Shown here: piece after piece, positions 50,331-62,498 of the stretch
Layout of the letters: the number at the start of each line of letters is the position of its first letter
How positions within the stretch are numbered: position 1 is the first letter of the stretch
Origin: Sordaria brevicollis
Lineage: Eukaryota; Ascomycota; Sordariomycetes; Sordariales; Sordariaceae
Assembly: GCA_033439795.1 (NCBI GenBank)
Contig: JAUTDP010000006.1
Span: 496,001 to 560,000 of the forward strand
Direction: 5' to 3'
Length of the DNA stretch: 64,000 nucleotides
The notes under the pieces: generated by a model
Database searches by the model: none
The model's input: the letters and a program-made list of their open reading frames with translations, nothing else
What the model was told of the DNA's origin: nothing
Position numbers and translations under genes: made by a program

Positions 50331-50870
50331 ATTAGTATTTATTTTATATTTTATAGCTCTCTACGGTTATATATATACCGGTATTAGAGATAGGGTTTGG
50401 ATAATTATAACGTTTTTACGGTTAATAATTAGTTTAAAATTAGCCGTAATATAATAATTAATTTAATATATTGAAATTAAGGGCGTTTATTATAACGTTT
50501 ATTGTAAATAAAAATAGAAATATTAATATATAGGACCGTATTATCGTTTAATATAAAAACGAAATAATAAAAAAGAGGTTTTATTTAATTAATATACGTA
50601 AACGATTAATAGGGGAAGGATAAATATCCGGTAAATAAAGTTAAATAGAGTAAAAAAGAATAAATAAATATATAAATAGGGGAAGGTTAGGAATAAGGAT
50701 AAAGACGGGAATTTAAAAAGTAATAAGAAAATTTTTTATATTCGTACGTATAGAGGTAAGGTTGGATACGAGTAGCCGAATCCGGCTTAATATTAACGTA
50801 ATATATAAAAAATTTAATATATAAAATAATAATTTAATAATTTAATATTTTTTGTATATTAATACGACCT
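50330..50870 (-). other. R2 spacer between helicase and ORF W
   Basis: Counterpart of 22276-22830 and 36200-36740. Nothing recognisable. Confidence 0.4.
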
Positions 50871-50874
50871 CCCT

Positions 50875-53800
50875 AAATAACGGATTTAAAAATTTTTTAT
50901 TAGAGGAAATATTTTCTAAGGCCGCCTACGTATAGTATTTAATATACGTTTATTTATACCTATACGTTTAATTATATATATAGTATCGATTCTAAAAGGA
51001 TAATCGAATATAATACCCTTTAAAGAAATAACCTTAGAAATAATTATATAAATTAAATTAATAATAAAATCTATTTTAAATATATCGAAAACCGTTTAAT
51101 TAATTATTATACCCTATAATTTATATATTATAATAGTATATAATATAATAATAGGGAACTATTTCCTAATATAATTAACGTTATTATATATAAATTCCCG
51201 GGTAGAACGAAATACGGGTATAATATACGTATTAATACCCTTATCCGGGTCGTCCTTAAAAATTTAGGGACCGTTATAATTAAAAAAATAGATTAATAGG
51301 GTATAGAGCGGCGTAGTACGAAAATTAACGTTAATAAATTATATAATATTTTAAATAATATTAATAGTACCGTTAACCAACCTTTTTTTAATTTAATAAT
51401 TTTCTATTAATATAATTTTAGCGCCGATAATTAACGGGAATATATTATAAAAATTCCTTATTTAATTAGACGCTACTTAAATAATAATAGAAGTCGTAAT
51501 ATTACGGCTAAACGTATAAGTAATTTTAACCTATATATATAATTTACCGAAATTAAGAAAGTAATTTTAATTATATTATTTAATTTTATTATTCGTTAGG
51601 TAAATATATAAAGTATTATTAAACCGGCTAAAATTAATACCGGCTTCTTTAAATTTATATATAATCCTTATAAATAAGAATTCCTAATCCGCGAAAATAA
51701 ATTTACCAATATATATATAATTAAGAATATCCTTAAATACTTTTTACGTAAAATTATTTTAACGTACGACTATTATTAACTTTATAATTTTATTAAATAA
51801 ATAATACGTAATTCGATTAGTATACTCTATAATATTAAGCTTATAATTAAATATTTACTTATATAAAACCTTCTATAAGATAGGAGGAAATTGGTAGAAA
51901 TCCCCGATAAATAGAATATTCCTATTACCAAAAAGTAAATTAAAATTAGGGAATATTTAATTAAACCGCTATTCGATAAAATATATTATTTTCAAATTAA
52001 TTATAAATTTTTTATCAATTATAATATATTGTATATAATAGAACCGTATTTATAAAGTATTAACGTTATTATTATTTATATTTAGTAGCTAAATAACGTT
52101 AAAAATAGGAAAACGAAGGAGAAAATATAAAGTAGAGCCGTTAATATTATTAGTAATAATACTAATCGGAGCAAAATGTACAATAATTACAACCTTCTTC
52201 TTATTAAAATTTATTATATTATATAATAATTCTTTTAACCTAATAGATAATAAATTAATAACAAACGATTTACTAATACTACTTTTACTATTAAATTATA
52301 TTTTAAAAGGAGGTAGGTCGTATTTAATACAAACGGCTAAATAATAATCGACGAAGGTATTATATATTAACTTCTACTTAAGGTTAAGCCTAGTAAATAC
52401 AATATTAATTACTTCCTTAATTTTATATAAACCCGGATTCTCGGCTTTCTTCTATTTCCAATAATTTTTCTAAATATTAGAATCCTGGAAGTCCTTATAG
52501 AATCTATAATACGGTATTTAATTATACGTAAAATCGATATCCCTATTACCGAGGGCTATAATATCCTTATTTATATTTAAATTCCGGTTAAGACGGTATA
52601 TAACCAATATTATTAAATTATTTTAATAAATATCCTTATTATTTTTATTACCGTCAATTAACTCGAAATTGTCTTTAGGGGGTAATTCAAAACGCTCGTT
52701 ATAATAATTATATTCGTATTCGTAATATTCCCTATAGCGGTTATATATTTTAAACTACGTAAAATATTTAATACTATTAATTATATAGAGAATAAACTCG
52801 TTAATAAACGTATAAGGATAATAAAATATTAATTTAATATAATAGAAGTCCGGATATTAATTAAATATAATATCCGTTTTATACCGAAGTATATATTTAA
52901 ATATATACGTTCGCTTATAAAATTTCTATAATTTAATATTCTAATTAGTGAAAGCGTAAAATTGGAAATAAATAAAATTAGTAAATTATTCGCTACGCTA
53001 TAAATACTTATTATATTATATAAAGTAATTACGAACGTCGTTATTTATATTAATAATATAATATTAATAAAGCTTATAAGGCTTATAATCTATTATTCGA
53101 ACTATATAAATACCTTTATATAGGTTAAAATTAATAAAATAATAATAAACCTCCTATATAAATTAATCCCGCTCGGCAATTAATTTATTTATTAATTTAG
53201 AAGCTAGAAAAGCTAACGGTAGTATCTTTAAAATTTTAGGGAGTATAATAGCCGTAAGCTCTTAATACGATTTAAATTTAACTTCGCCCTTTAAATAATA
53301 TTTAGTAATATAATATAATACGGTTATATTAATAATATAAAGAGAGGCGTCGGTATTACCTTACTAATTTAAAAATATAATAGGATTTTAAGGATTAATT
53401 ATATTATTATTATATATTAAGTTAAATATATTATATAAGGGGTTTAATTTACGTATAATATATAGTTTATTATAAATATCCTTAGGAAAATAAAACCGAT
53501 AAAATTAATTATTAGGATTATTACGTCTCCCCCCCTTTTTTAAATATTAATAATAATTATTATATTTATATATTTAAATAATATTAATAACGTACGATAG
53601 GATATCGAACGTAGGCTATTCGTATTTATATATATAAATAATTAGAATATTTACTTTATCGATAATAGTCCCTATACTATTCCTATACGGTTCCGGGTTT
53701 ATAATAATAATATATATACCCTAGAATTCGGCGAAAATATTTATACCCTCCTATATATTTAAATTAGCCTTAAGCATACCCTTATATTAATATAAACTGT

Positions 53801-56800
53801 AATTATAAAGATTATTGCGAATTTATTACTCGTATTTATATTAATAATCGATAATTCGAAATTTAAATTTAAGGATTAAATTAAAGAAATTTTCGTACCG
53901 CTTTTAAAAATATTATATACCAATAAAGGGGTTATAATATAAATTTTCTACTGCTATATTTTTTTATTTATATTCGTTGGTTTAATATTATTTTCGATAG
54001 CCGGGTATTAATTTAATTAACGACCGCTACCGGTAATTAATTAAAGTAAAAGTTAAAAAGAGGAATAATATATTAAATATATAAATATAAATTTCCAAAT
54101 TTTATTTCCTTCCTCTTTAATAAAGTTTTATATTACGTAACGTATCCGTATATTTTATAATAAATTTAAATATATATTCGGAATATTCCATTCGGTTAAT
54201 AAACGTTTCTTTAATATCTTAAGCGGTTAAATTAACGTCGGTGGTTTTAATATTAATATAATATTAATTTTTAGCCCTAATTTACCGTCGTATTAAAATA
54301 TTAAAAGTAATAAAGTAGAAATAGAAATATCGTATAAAATAATTATTATACTACTTTATATAATAATTAAAATACTCTTTATATTCTATATCGTATATAT
54401 ATTATTTAAAAAAATTAATTTTCCCCTCTGGATATAATATAGGGAAAATTAACGAAAGTAATTTATATACCCCTTTAAATTCGTCGAAAGGAATAGAGCG
54501 GATAAAATTAAATATATTTATAAAGCCCCGAATACAATTCTACTTATTACGCTCTATATAATTAGGATTTATATAATTAAAGAGGTTAGGGGTAAAAGGG
54601 AAATTAGGAATTAATCCGAAATAGTCCGGGGAATCCGGTCGGACCGTATTTCGGTTAGGCGTATATAAATTAAATAAATAATTAGGGGGAAGCTTAAGAC
54701 CGTATATTAAATTTAAATTAATATATTAAAAACGTTAATTATTTTAATTATATTAACCGCCGGGTTAATTATATTATTAACCGCCGGGTTAATTATATTA
54801 TTAATTATTATATTAATTATTAAATTAATTAATTAATTAGTTAAATTATATTTAATTATATATAAAATTAAAAATAGTTACCTCCTCTTCTTTATTAAAA
54901 TTAAATTCGTCGTTTTTATCGATTTAAATATCCTCTTAAGTAATTTAGGTATTAATATAATTAAATATATTATTATTTTTAAGTAATTAAAATAAACGTT
55001 TATAATTAATTTCAATAGTATAGTAGTTAGGATATTTCTTCTTTAAATTCTTAAATTATATTTAAATATAATACCGATTAACTTCGAATTTTTGGCGGAA
55101 TTACCGCCTAACGTACTCCGGTTATCGATTATTAACGGGAACGGTATTACGAAATATAATAAGGAGGATATTAACTTTTTTAGGGAATAATAGTAATTTA
55201 TAGTATATTAAAATAATATTTTTAAAATAATAATTTGCGTAGCTATAGTAGTAATATTATTAGCCTCGGACTATAAAGATATTTATAATTATATATATAA
55301 TAGTAATAAATATTTCCCTAATAGGATTAAATTCTAGTAAATTTACCGGAATCTCCCCGAAATTTATATAGTTTAGCGTAGAATAGAATAGTATATCCCC
55401 TAGCCGGTTATATTTACGTTTTTTATAAATATAATACTTATACTCCTTTAAATTATTAAAATTAAAATCGAATTACTTCTTTTTATAGGATTTATAATAT
55501 TCTATTTCGATATTAAATATAGCGTTATTAAATTTTTTAATAAAATCTTTATTTTTATCCGTAATCGCCTTCTCCTATAAATACAGATTGCGATTTATAA
55601 TTAAAGGGGGATATTATAATTTAAACCGTAGGTTAAGATATAATATATATTTTTAATTAATTAAATTTTTAAAGGTTAATTAAAGGATAATTAATTTTAC
55701 TTAATTAATATTAAAATTAAAAGTAAGCGGTTTAGAAAGAAATTACTATATAAATCGATTATAAGGACGATTATAAAAACGTAGAAGGATAAGCTTATTA
55801 TTAAAAAACTTATTTACTATTAAGGTTCTTATTATAAACCCCCGTAATTAATATAAAAAAATCGAAAACGACGGTTAATATTCGTTATATTCGTTAAAAA
55901 TATTTTAAATAGAAAAGGGTTAATTAGAATTATATTAATTAGAATCGTATTAATAACGTTAATTAGGAGACGGTATATTATTACTACCCGGGGTTAATAG
56001 TAAGTAAAGTTATTACTTTAGGCCGTTAATAAATTAACCATTTATAATATAATATTATTAATAATACTTTTTAATATTATAAAGACCTATTATTTCGTAG
56101 TAATATTTTATACGTAAATTATAAGGATATAATTTATAAAATATAAATTTTAAAAATATATTAATAATTACGAAAGGAAAATAAAATAAGAAATAAATTA
56201 TATATTCTATATAATATTTATTAATAATATATACGGATAAATATATTATCGATATTAATTATTAAGCTCCTAAACTTTAATAAAGCGCCGAAAATTATAC
56301 GGATTATTATAATTAAAATATAATAGATTATAATTAGGGGTACGTATATTAAGGGAAGAGATTATATTTAGCCGTATTAGGGTATAGGAATTAAATAAAA
56401 TTACCCTTAACCGGAATAAATTAAATCGAATTAAAGTATCCTAAATAAATATATTAAAAAACGAATAATATTTATAGGGATTCTATATAATATTAATTAA
56501 CGGCGTAAAAAATATTTATTCTCTATAGCGACGGCGGACTTTATAATCTTTATTAATAATATTATATAATTATATAATTTTTATTAAATTCGATTAATAT
56601 TAGTGGTAATAATTAAAGATATTTAGACCGTTAATATTAATACTCTATATTAATTATTAAAGTGGAATATTATACGTAATAGACTATATATAATAGATAA
56701 CCGGTATTATAGGAGGAGGTTATATAATCGGAGCCGGAATTAGAGTAAAAACCGGATATATTAGAGTCGGGGCCGGGGTTCGAAGCGGAGCGGGACGTAT

Positions 56801-57130
56801 CCGAACCGGAAGCGGCGTATTCAATATATTAAAGATTATTATAGGGGGCTCTACGGTTAACGGAAGTCTTTATTAAATAATATATTATTTATTACGGTAT
56901 TCAATATAATTCTAAACTAGTTTATTAGGGTTTTTCTTATTTATAAATTCTAATAGGGGTAATTCCTATTTGTAGGAACGATATATAAGCGATTAGGAAT
57001 CGTTTTTATTATTATCTTCGTTATTTTTATTATTAAAAGGCGGTTATAATTAGTTAAAAGGAAGCGGTTACGTAAAAGGAGGCGGTTACTTAGAAGGAAG
57101 GAATAGGTTAGAACGTAGGATAAATATAAT
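50875..57130 (-). pseudogene. R2 Rep-helicase (RIP-inactivated)
   Basis: About 2,080 codons collinear with R1. Pro-rich N-terminus near 57040-57110, HUH region near 53781-53820, tyrosine motif near 53281-53330. Walker A FNSKSSISKS near 52260-52300, reading on into FVINLLSIRLKELL. IGDFYQFP near 51885-51925. C-terminal helicase motif near 50990-51060. As in the other copies, His of HUH and Gly of Walker A are lost through C-to-T or G-to-A. It cannot encode an active enzyme. Confidence 0.85.
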
Positions 57131-58100
57131 AATAGCGATTACCTATATAATTAAAATAAATAATTAATATTATATTAAAGTAATATAATTTATATACGTA
57201 GGGGATAAATAAATAGGGAATAATTATAAATAAATAATATATTTAAAATTATAAAATGTATAAAGTAATTAAAAGTATTATATTTATTAAAAGGGCTAAG
57301 GATTAAATAAGGTCGCCTATATATAAGCGAATATAATTATATAAGAACGAATACCGGGTTAATAAAAAAGGTCGAAAATAATAGCGGAAAATACTATTAC
57401 GCCGGGTTAATAAAAATAATATAAATTTACTTATTTTTAAAATTAGGAATACTTTATTTACTTTTATTTATTAAAAGAATTATAATTTTAATAAAATCGA
57501 TTACGTACAACCGAATACGGTTATATACGATTAAATACCGGATTATTAATATCTATAGAAGAAAAAGCTAATTTCTAGACCGTTAGTAAATAAAATTGAA
57601 AAAAAGGGTTATTCGTTTTAATTAGTATAATTACTACAATTCCTATTTAATTATTAAATAGAATTAAAAAAAATATTATTCATTTATAAGAAGGCGGTAT
57701 TGCTTACGAATAATTAAGGTCGAATTTATATAAATAGTAATTGGAAAACAATATAGTACGTACTTACTACAATCGAAGTCTAATTTACGTAAATAGTAAT
57801 TAGGTTCTTAAAATAATTGCGATATATTTACTTATTATTAATAAAGGTTAACGACCCGCAAATTAGGATAGGGTATATTTATATTACGATTTGTAATTTA
57901 ATTAATTCTAACCGTCCAAATTATAGAGAAACGCGATTTTGACCAATTCTAATACGCAAAATTGCGGGTAAACCTCGTAGCTATTTATAAGGATTATTGT
58001 AGGGGGGTTACCGTATTATAGAAGAAGTTACGTTTAACGCTTTGTTTACTCCGTGTTATGATATAAAGTTCTCTAGACTATATTGAAGCTACGCTTCAAA
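57131..58100 (-). other. R2 5' leader and terminal hairpin
   Basis: Terminal palindrome TTGAAGC-GTA-GCTTCAA at 58083-58099. The first 150 bp (ccgtattatagaagaagtta, gcaaaattgcgggtaaacctcg) are the best match to H0. Confidence 0.62.
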
Positions 58101-58965
58101 TAATTTTATTAACTTTAATAATATCCTATTACTATTATTTTATTAACTAATATTATAATACCTCCTTTTATACCTTATTTAATCTAATTTACTATAATTT
58201 ATAATATTATATATTAATCTTTATTTTAATTTATTTTTTATATCGTTTCTTTATTTCCTCCGCTATATAGTTTATTTTTGCAATTTCGTATTCCTCCTCT
58301 CCTTAAACGTAGGATAAATTCTATACGTATATTTATTAATTATTAATATTATCTTTTACGTCTTCTATATATATATAATTTACTTTCTTATAATAACGAT
58401 GCAAATATATTATATATTTACCTAAGCGGTATAGGTTTAACTAATCGCAAACGTAATTGTCGTTATCGGTTAAGTATATTAAATATAAATAATATTCTAT
58501 AGGGTTAAACGGGTATTTATTTATAATACTTACCTAACCTTTATTTAAACGTTAACGCTTATATATTACTATATTACAGTATTCCTCTTCCTCTAATAAT
58601 ATATTTTAAATATATATATCGAATTCGTCGAATTCGTCGTTATCGATTTCCTTATAATCGATTTTATTATCGTTATCCTCCTTATTATTATCCTCCCAAA
58701 TAATATCCAATTCGAATTCAAGCTCGGTAATATCTTCCTATCCCTATATTTCAAGTACGTTTTTTTTCTAATCGATATCGAAATCTTCGAAATTAACAAC
58801 TTCCTCGCTATTAAAATCAATACCTTCTTTTTTATTACGTATAATAATTAAAATATAATTACCTATATTTATAATATTTATATTAAAAATAATAAAAGTA
58901 CGGTATGAAAAATAATAAAAATAAAAGTAAATAAATTAATTTTATTTATTAAAATTTTTAATATT
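58101..58965 (-). pseudogene. A ORF X, N-terminal part
   Basis: Minus strand, the least damaged copy: the frame runs FNSEEVVNFEDFDID, LEFELDIIWEDNNKEDNDNK, DNDEFDEFDIYIQNILLEEEE, then RLNKG, IEYYLYLIYLTDNDNYV and a basic helix, with few RIP stops. Overall very acidic in the first 120 codons. R2 cuts it off from its C-terminal part at 44805. A 75-codon open frame at 58593-58820 minus is a shadow of this one in another phase. No domain recognised. Confidence 0.6.
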
Positions 58966-59945
58966 CGTCCCTTTAGAAGCGGCATCGATTTTATAATTAT
59001 AATACTATTTTCTATTTATTTCCGTATTTATTATTATTATTTATTTCGGTATTTCGTCCTAATTATTACTTTATTAACTATACCTAATTTACTAATTAAT
59101 AAATACCTTTTATAATTATTTACTTACTATTATTCGTACTTAATTACGCGGCTTCGTATTTGCCTGCCCGAAGTCGCGTATTTATTATCGAATTATATTT
59201 TCTATTATTTACCTTTTTAAATTTCTAACTTTTCCTTTCCTTCTTTTTTTCTCTAAACCACGTAATATATCCCTACGTAAATTATTAATAAAAGCGGTAC
59301 TATTAATTATTATATATTAATTACGTATATATAATTTTACAATATTTTCTAAATTTATACCGCCTAAAACCCTTTCTAAAAAGGGCCCTATCGCTACTAT
59401 CGCTAATATTATTACTAATACCCCTAATACGCCTACCACCCCCTCCAGCCGCCTTAAACCGCTTCTTAATACCTTTTTACCTTCGTATATAATTAAAAGG
59501 AAGCGTATAAATTTATTAATATATTTAATAATTTAATTATTCGTATATATTAATCGCTATTATATTTATAAAAACGATAACGAAAAAGATAATAATAATA
59601 ATAATACTCCTAAATTATAGGGTAAACTGTATTAGAACCTATACCTCTATTATATACGCAATAGACATTTTTGCGTAGAGAATATTAAATCGGCTACTAA
59701 ATATTATTATTATATTATAGCTAAATAATTATATTAACTTCTTCGATAAAAAATTATTAATATTTACTATCGTCTTTAACAAAAAGGTAACGATAACAAT
59801 ATCCGCGGGTACTATAATAATATTATAAATATTATCAACCCTTTTAAAACTTTAAAAAAGAATAAAATTATCTTTAAATTAATTATTTTATATTATATTA
59901 TATCCTATATATTATATTTATTTACTAATATTATATTTTTAAAAA
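58966..59945 (+). other. A region between ORFs X and Y
   Basis: Diverging 5' ends of X (minus) and Y (plus). 59340-59945 reads in more than one phase, for example NRHFCVENIKSATKYYYY in one. Possibly the upstream exon or exons of Y. Confidence 0.4.
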
Positions 59946-60415
59946 GTCCTTTAAATATTTATTTAATACCGAATTATCCGTTTTTATTAACGACGGTAAT
60001 AAAAAGAAGAAAGTTCGCTTCAATTCCCCGGAATTTAAAACCTTCGGCGCTACCCTCCCTCCTTCTACCTAACCCTTTTCCTTTAATTAACCCTCTTCCA
60101 GCCGCCGTACCCTCCATTTTTTAAATATTCCTATCCTTACTACTACTTTTACTATTACTTTTACCGCCCCTATCCCTTCAGCCGATTTTATTTTTATAAT
60201 CGAATATCGAACTTTAATAAAACGGTTTAATAGCCTAATTAAACGGTTATTTATAATAAAGAATAAAATTACAATATTTTTTACGCCGAAATAATAAAAG
60301 GAAAAGGAAAAGGAGAAAAAAAAGGAGAATAATAAAATAGTATTTATAGCGGCACTTTATACCGAATTCAATTACAACTTCAAGGATTTTATAAAGGATT
60401 AAGATAATAATTAAA
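59946..60415 (+). pseudogene. A ORF Y, unrecognised basic protein
   Basis: Plus (Helitron-sense) strand, clean single phase: SFKYLFNTELSVFINDGNKK, KKVRFNSPEFKTFGATLPPS, a Ser/Thr/Pro-rich middle, LIKRFNSLIKRLFI, FFTPK, a Lys/Glu run, and FKDFIKD at the end. KKKKVRF could be a nuclear signal or an RVxF-like phosphatase-1 docking motif, but this is only motif resemblance. Ends about 20 bp before the MITE. Same blocks in R1 and R2. Confidence 0.58.
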
Positions 60416-60427
60416 TATAATAATTAT

Positions 60428-60435
60428 TTTATTTA
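60428..60435. repeat. MITE target-site duplication, left (tttattta)
   Basis: Repe­ated at 60865-60872; the empty site in R1 (near 32500) and R2 has it once. Confidence 0.85.
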
Positions 60436-60864
60436 GAGAAACGCTATCTGTACGGCTATTAAACTCTATTTGTACGGTACCCCACTTTTAGTTTTCTAGC
60501 CATAAGTCTTTGGAAAGAAATTGGTCTTGTATGAAGATTGCATTATTAAGACCGTTAATTTTTTCTATATTTTTCAATACCCTTACCAGAACGCCAAGAC
60601 TTTGGGAAGTGCTTCAAATAGTAGCCTTTTATTTTAAGGTATAAAAAACTAAGATATTTTAATTCGAAAAGGACTTAAGCTAGAATTAAGCCTTGGTAGT
60701 CTAAAGGGGAGTTATAGTAGTCGCTATAAAATAGAGAAAAAAATAACAAAAATTCCAATACTCTTTTCATTTCCATTACTTAGCGTTTAACCCTTAAAAT
60801 CTTCGATCTTAAATTTTCATCACCGTACAGATAGCGTTTTATAGCCGTACAGATAGCGTTTCTC
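60436..60864. mobile_element. hAT-like MITE, 429 bp, unmutated
   Basis: Terminal inverted repeats GAGAAACGCTATCTGTACGG (about 24 bp matched at both ends) and an 8-bp duplication, as in the hAT superfamily. Subterminal copies of the core occur at both ends (ctatttgtacgg near 60468; accgtacagatagcg at 60824-60838). No coding capacity. CA and TG are abundant, in contrast to everything around it, so it arrived after RIP or was too short or unique to be a target. Absent from R1 and R2 at the same place. Confidence 0.85.
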
Positions 60865-60872
60865 TTTATTTA
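60865..60872. repeat. MITE target-site duplication, right (tttattta)
   Basis: Pairs with 60428-60435. Confidence 0.85.
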
Positions 60873-60989
60873 AATATATATTTATATTTATAATACCCCT
60901 ATTTTAATTCATTTTTTTTCCTTTTATTAATATTACGGCTTTCCTTTTTTTCTTTATAAATAACATTACTATTAATAATATATATAATA

Positions 60990-61310
60990 CTATACAACTT
61001 TAACTATTACGACTTTTAATATTATTATTACTATTATTACTTTTTTTTACAATTTTTACAAATTTTACCCCTTTTAATACTATTACCGTTATTATTACTT
61101 TTAATATTATTAATTTTATTAACTTTATTAATTTCACCCCTTTTACTATTATTACTACTTTTAATATCGTTAATTTTATTACTTTTATTACCTTTACCCC
61201 CTTTAATATTATTACCGCTATTATTACTTTTAATATTATTAATTTTATTACTTTTACTACTTTCAATATTATTACTTTTATTACTTTTATTACCTTTAAC
61301 GCCATTTCTA
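60990..61310. repeat. A GTAATAAA-type low-complexity array
   Basis: Reverse complement of the arrays in R1 and R2 (ttattacttttattaccttt). Its 101-codon minus-strand open frame is the translated repeat. Confidence 0.75.
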
Positions 61311-61924
61311 ATTTATATATCCCTTTATAAAATATATTTAAAAATTATCTATTATTAATATAAAGAATAATTTAATTATAATAATTCTATAATTTAAATA
61401 AGGGGGATTATACTTCTACTTATTATATTAATTTTAAATCGGTTTTTATTCTTAAACGATTCGGACCCCCGGACCTAACCCTCGGACCCTTAAACCCAAA
61501 CCCTTCGCCTCTTTAAACCCGGATTAAAAACCTTACTCTTAATATAAATTAAACCCATACTACTAATTTAATTATAATAACCCGATCGACTAACCGACCG
61601 ACCGACCGACCGAAATAAAATAAAACCCAAAAAGATACCGACCGACCGACCGACCGAAATAAAATAAAACTTAAAATACTATACTTAATAAAAAACCGCG
61701 AAAAGAAGGATTAGAAGATATAAAAAAAAAATTACCTATAAAATCCTATAATATTAATATATAATATTATTTACGAAAAATAACCTATAATATTAATAGG
61801 GCGTAAGATTAAAGTATAAATAAATATAGGCTATCTTTCGAATATTATTAACGGAGAGTTTAAATATACAATTCTTTATAAAATATTAGGGCGGGGCTCG
61901 CATTATAAGACTTAAATTCCTCTT
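61311..61924. other. A region with CGAC tetranucleotide runs
   Basis: (CGAC)n at 61587-61613 and 61640-61660, purer than in R1 and R2. Otherwise conserved with them; no frame seen. Confidence 0.55.
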
Positions 61925-62350
61925 TTTTTTAAAAAAATTTCTAAAAAATTTTAAAATAGAAATAACTTCGTAATAATTTAATTTATTAAAAAAAATTTGA
62001 AAAAAAAAACTAAAATAAAAATAACTTTATTATAATTTAATTTAATTAAAAAATATTAAAAAAATTTAAAATAGAAATACCTTTATTATAATTTAATTTA
62101 GTTAAAAAATATTAAAAAAATTTAAAATAGATAATAACTTCGGGATAATTTAATTTAGTAAAAAAATTCTAAAAAAAAATCTAAAATAAAAATAACTTTA
62201 TTATAATTTAATTTAGTAAAAAAATTTTAAAAAAATTAAAGATAAATAATAATTTCGTAATAGTTTAATTTAGTGAAAAAAATTTGAAAAAAAAAAATCT
62301 AAAATAGAAATAAATTCGTAATAATTTAATTTAGTAAAAAAAAAAATGAA
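61925..62350. repeat. A tandem array, unit about 58 bp
   Basis: aaaatagaaataacttcgta + ataatttaatttagtaaaaaaattc type units. Counterpart of 30810-31265 in reverse. Confidence 0.82.
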
Positions 62351-62385
62351 AAAAAAAATAAAAATAAATTTTACAACCTAATATA

Positions 62386-62498
62386 TATTTCTAAACTTAT
62401 ATTGAGGCGAAGTTTCAAATAGAATTCTACCCCTTTAGAGTACGGTATAAAATTTGCCGCAGGCAAATTTTGCGGGGGTACGGGGGCGGTAGCCCTCG
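62386..62498 (+). other. A 3' terminus: inverted copy of the 5' end, hairpin, GC-rich end
   Basis: 62386-62420 (aaacttatattgaggcgaag, then tttcaaat) is the inverted partner of 1590-1620. Hairpin aaaatttgcc-gca-ggcaaatttt at 62449-62471; loop differs from R1 (tac) while the stem is identical. Ends gcgggggtacgggggcgg, tagccctcg. Confidence 0.8.

Larger units (their letters stand above)
44806..58100 (-). mobile_element. Helitron R2, complete copy (13,295 bp)
   Basis: Same structure and orientation as R1, 842 bp of A away from it. 5' end TTTGAAGC at 58100, 3' end CCCTCG at 44806. Flanks attat..t|a..taattt rejoin to A without duplication, the insertion again being assignable to an A-T step. Differences from R1 are almost all C/T or G/A. 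Confidence 0.9.
58101..62498 (+). mobile_element. Helitron A, segment 5 (to 3' end)
   Basis: Resumes A after R2 and ends at CCCTCG (62498), followed by D1 (tttagattttaaatttt). Reverse complement of R1 30669-34900 apart from the MITE at 60436-60864. Confidence 0.88.

Noticed and set aside
30669..58100. Plain segmental tandem duplication of a 14-kb block
   Set aside because: The 842 bp between R1 and R2 is the continuation of Helitron A, and each copy has its own clean insertion junction.
58593..58820. 75-codon minus frame
   Set aside because: Out-of-phase shadow of ORF X.
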